Origin: an uncultured Sphingobacteriales bacterium
GTDB taxonomy: Bacteria; Bacteroidota; Bacteroidia; Chitinophagales; Chitinophagaceae
Direction of reading: 5' to 3'
NCBI GenBank assembly: GCA_937871285.1
Contig: CALMQS010000039.1
Span: 124,001 to 188,000, forward strand
DNA length: 64,000 nucleotides
Part shown: positions 63,936-64,000 of the stretch, piece by piece
Numbering within the stretch: the stretch's first letter is position 1
Layout: each line of letters begins with the position of its first letter
Position numbers and translations under genes: made by a program
The notes under the pieces: generated by a model
Told to the model about the DNA's origin: nothing
Database searches by the model: none
Seen by the model: only the letters and a program-made list of their open reading frames with translations

Positions 63936-64000
63936 TATGGCTTCTTCTTCGCAGCAACCCTCAACCGGCGCTCATTTACCCCGTACCTTAGGCCCGCTAA
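63936..64000 (+). CDS. Start of a gene cut by the window edge
   Basis: ATG 63936 opens a frame MASSSQQPSTGAHLPRTLGP... that runs off the right end after 21 full codons. The polar Ser/Gln-rich start followed by LPRTLGPL is like the cytoplasmic N-terminus of amino-acid/ethanolamine-type permeases, but this is too short to decide. It is divergent from the lamin-tail gene; a weak TACCTTCA box is at 63913-63920. Confidence 0.55.

Overview
This 64 kb window is chromosomal DNA of a Bacteroidota bacterium, most likely of the family Chitinophagaceae or a close relative. The evidence is type IX secretion (T9SS) sorting tails, a PorP/SprF-family protein, promoter-like TAnnTTTG boxes (often TACCTTTG) close to start codons, little Shine-Dalgarno signal, and abundant spacer repeats. 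No phage, plasmid, complete insertion sequence, rRNA or CRISPR array was seen. The placement rests on recalled family features, not on a database search.

Left part (1-6.3 kb): the end of rpiB, an exported M28 metallopeptidase, a small membrane protein, nagB, typA and a CBS-domain protein. Centre-left (6.5-21.7 kb): a complete respiratory complex I operon, nuoA-B-CD-E-F-G-H-I-J-K-L-M-N, with nuoC and nuoD fused. It resembles the Escherichia coli type of complex I, including a 900-residue NuoG with the extra N7-cluster cysteines. Several gene junctions inside the operon hold short repeats.

21.7-26.9 kb: a MITE-like element, a small conserved protein, gcvH, a VanZ-like protein, two tandem NagX/HGSNAT-like membrane acyltransferases and a MarC-family protein. 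26.98-27.66 kb is the most unusual stretch. It has one intact tRNA-Arg(CCG), a small GIY-YIG nuclease gene whose stop codon lies inside a second tRNA-Arg copy, and two damaged tRNA-Arg copies. The damaged copies carry GC-rich palindromic inserts at exact positions: the same D-loop site in both copies, plus a second site in the T-stem of the downstream copy. Removing both inserts from the downstream copy gives a 72-nt tRNA that differs from the intact one by a single base.

27.7-48.7 kb: a lipoprotein S41 peptidase, a T9SS cargo protein, nagA, a nitrilase-family amidase, an orphan NarL-type response regulator, nadK, a BamA/TamA-like outer-membrane protein, a CBS protein, an alpha/beta hydrolase, an aldo/keto reductase, an aldehyde dehydrogenase, a double-PDZ protein, a TlpA-like thioredoxin, an ECF sigma / membrane protein / TraB-like operon, a 44-residue lipoprotein and a glycosyltransferase-like protein. 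48.8-64 kb: an SMR transporter, kdsB, a fatty-acid-hydroxylase-family protein, dnaN, recX, serS, a PorP/SprF protein, upp, anmK, a ROK regulator, the DNA polymerase III delta-prime gene, an NTF2-like protein, a class III aminotransferase, a lamin-tail T9SS protein and the start of one more gene.

Functional threads: energy conservation (nuo), amino-sugar and peptidoglycan recycling spread over several loci (nagB, nagA, the NagX-like pair, anmK, ROK), envelope and T9SS export, and housekeeping replication and translation genes. The spacers carry at least four families of small repeats, listed separately.
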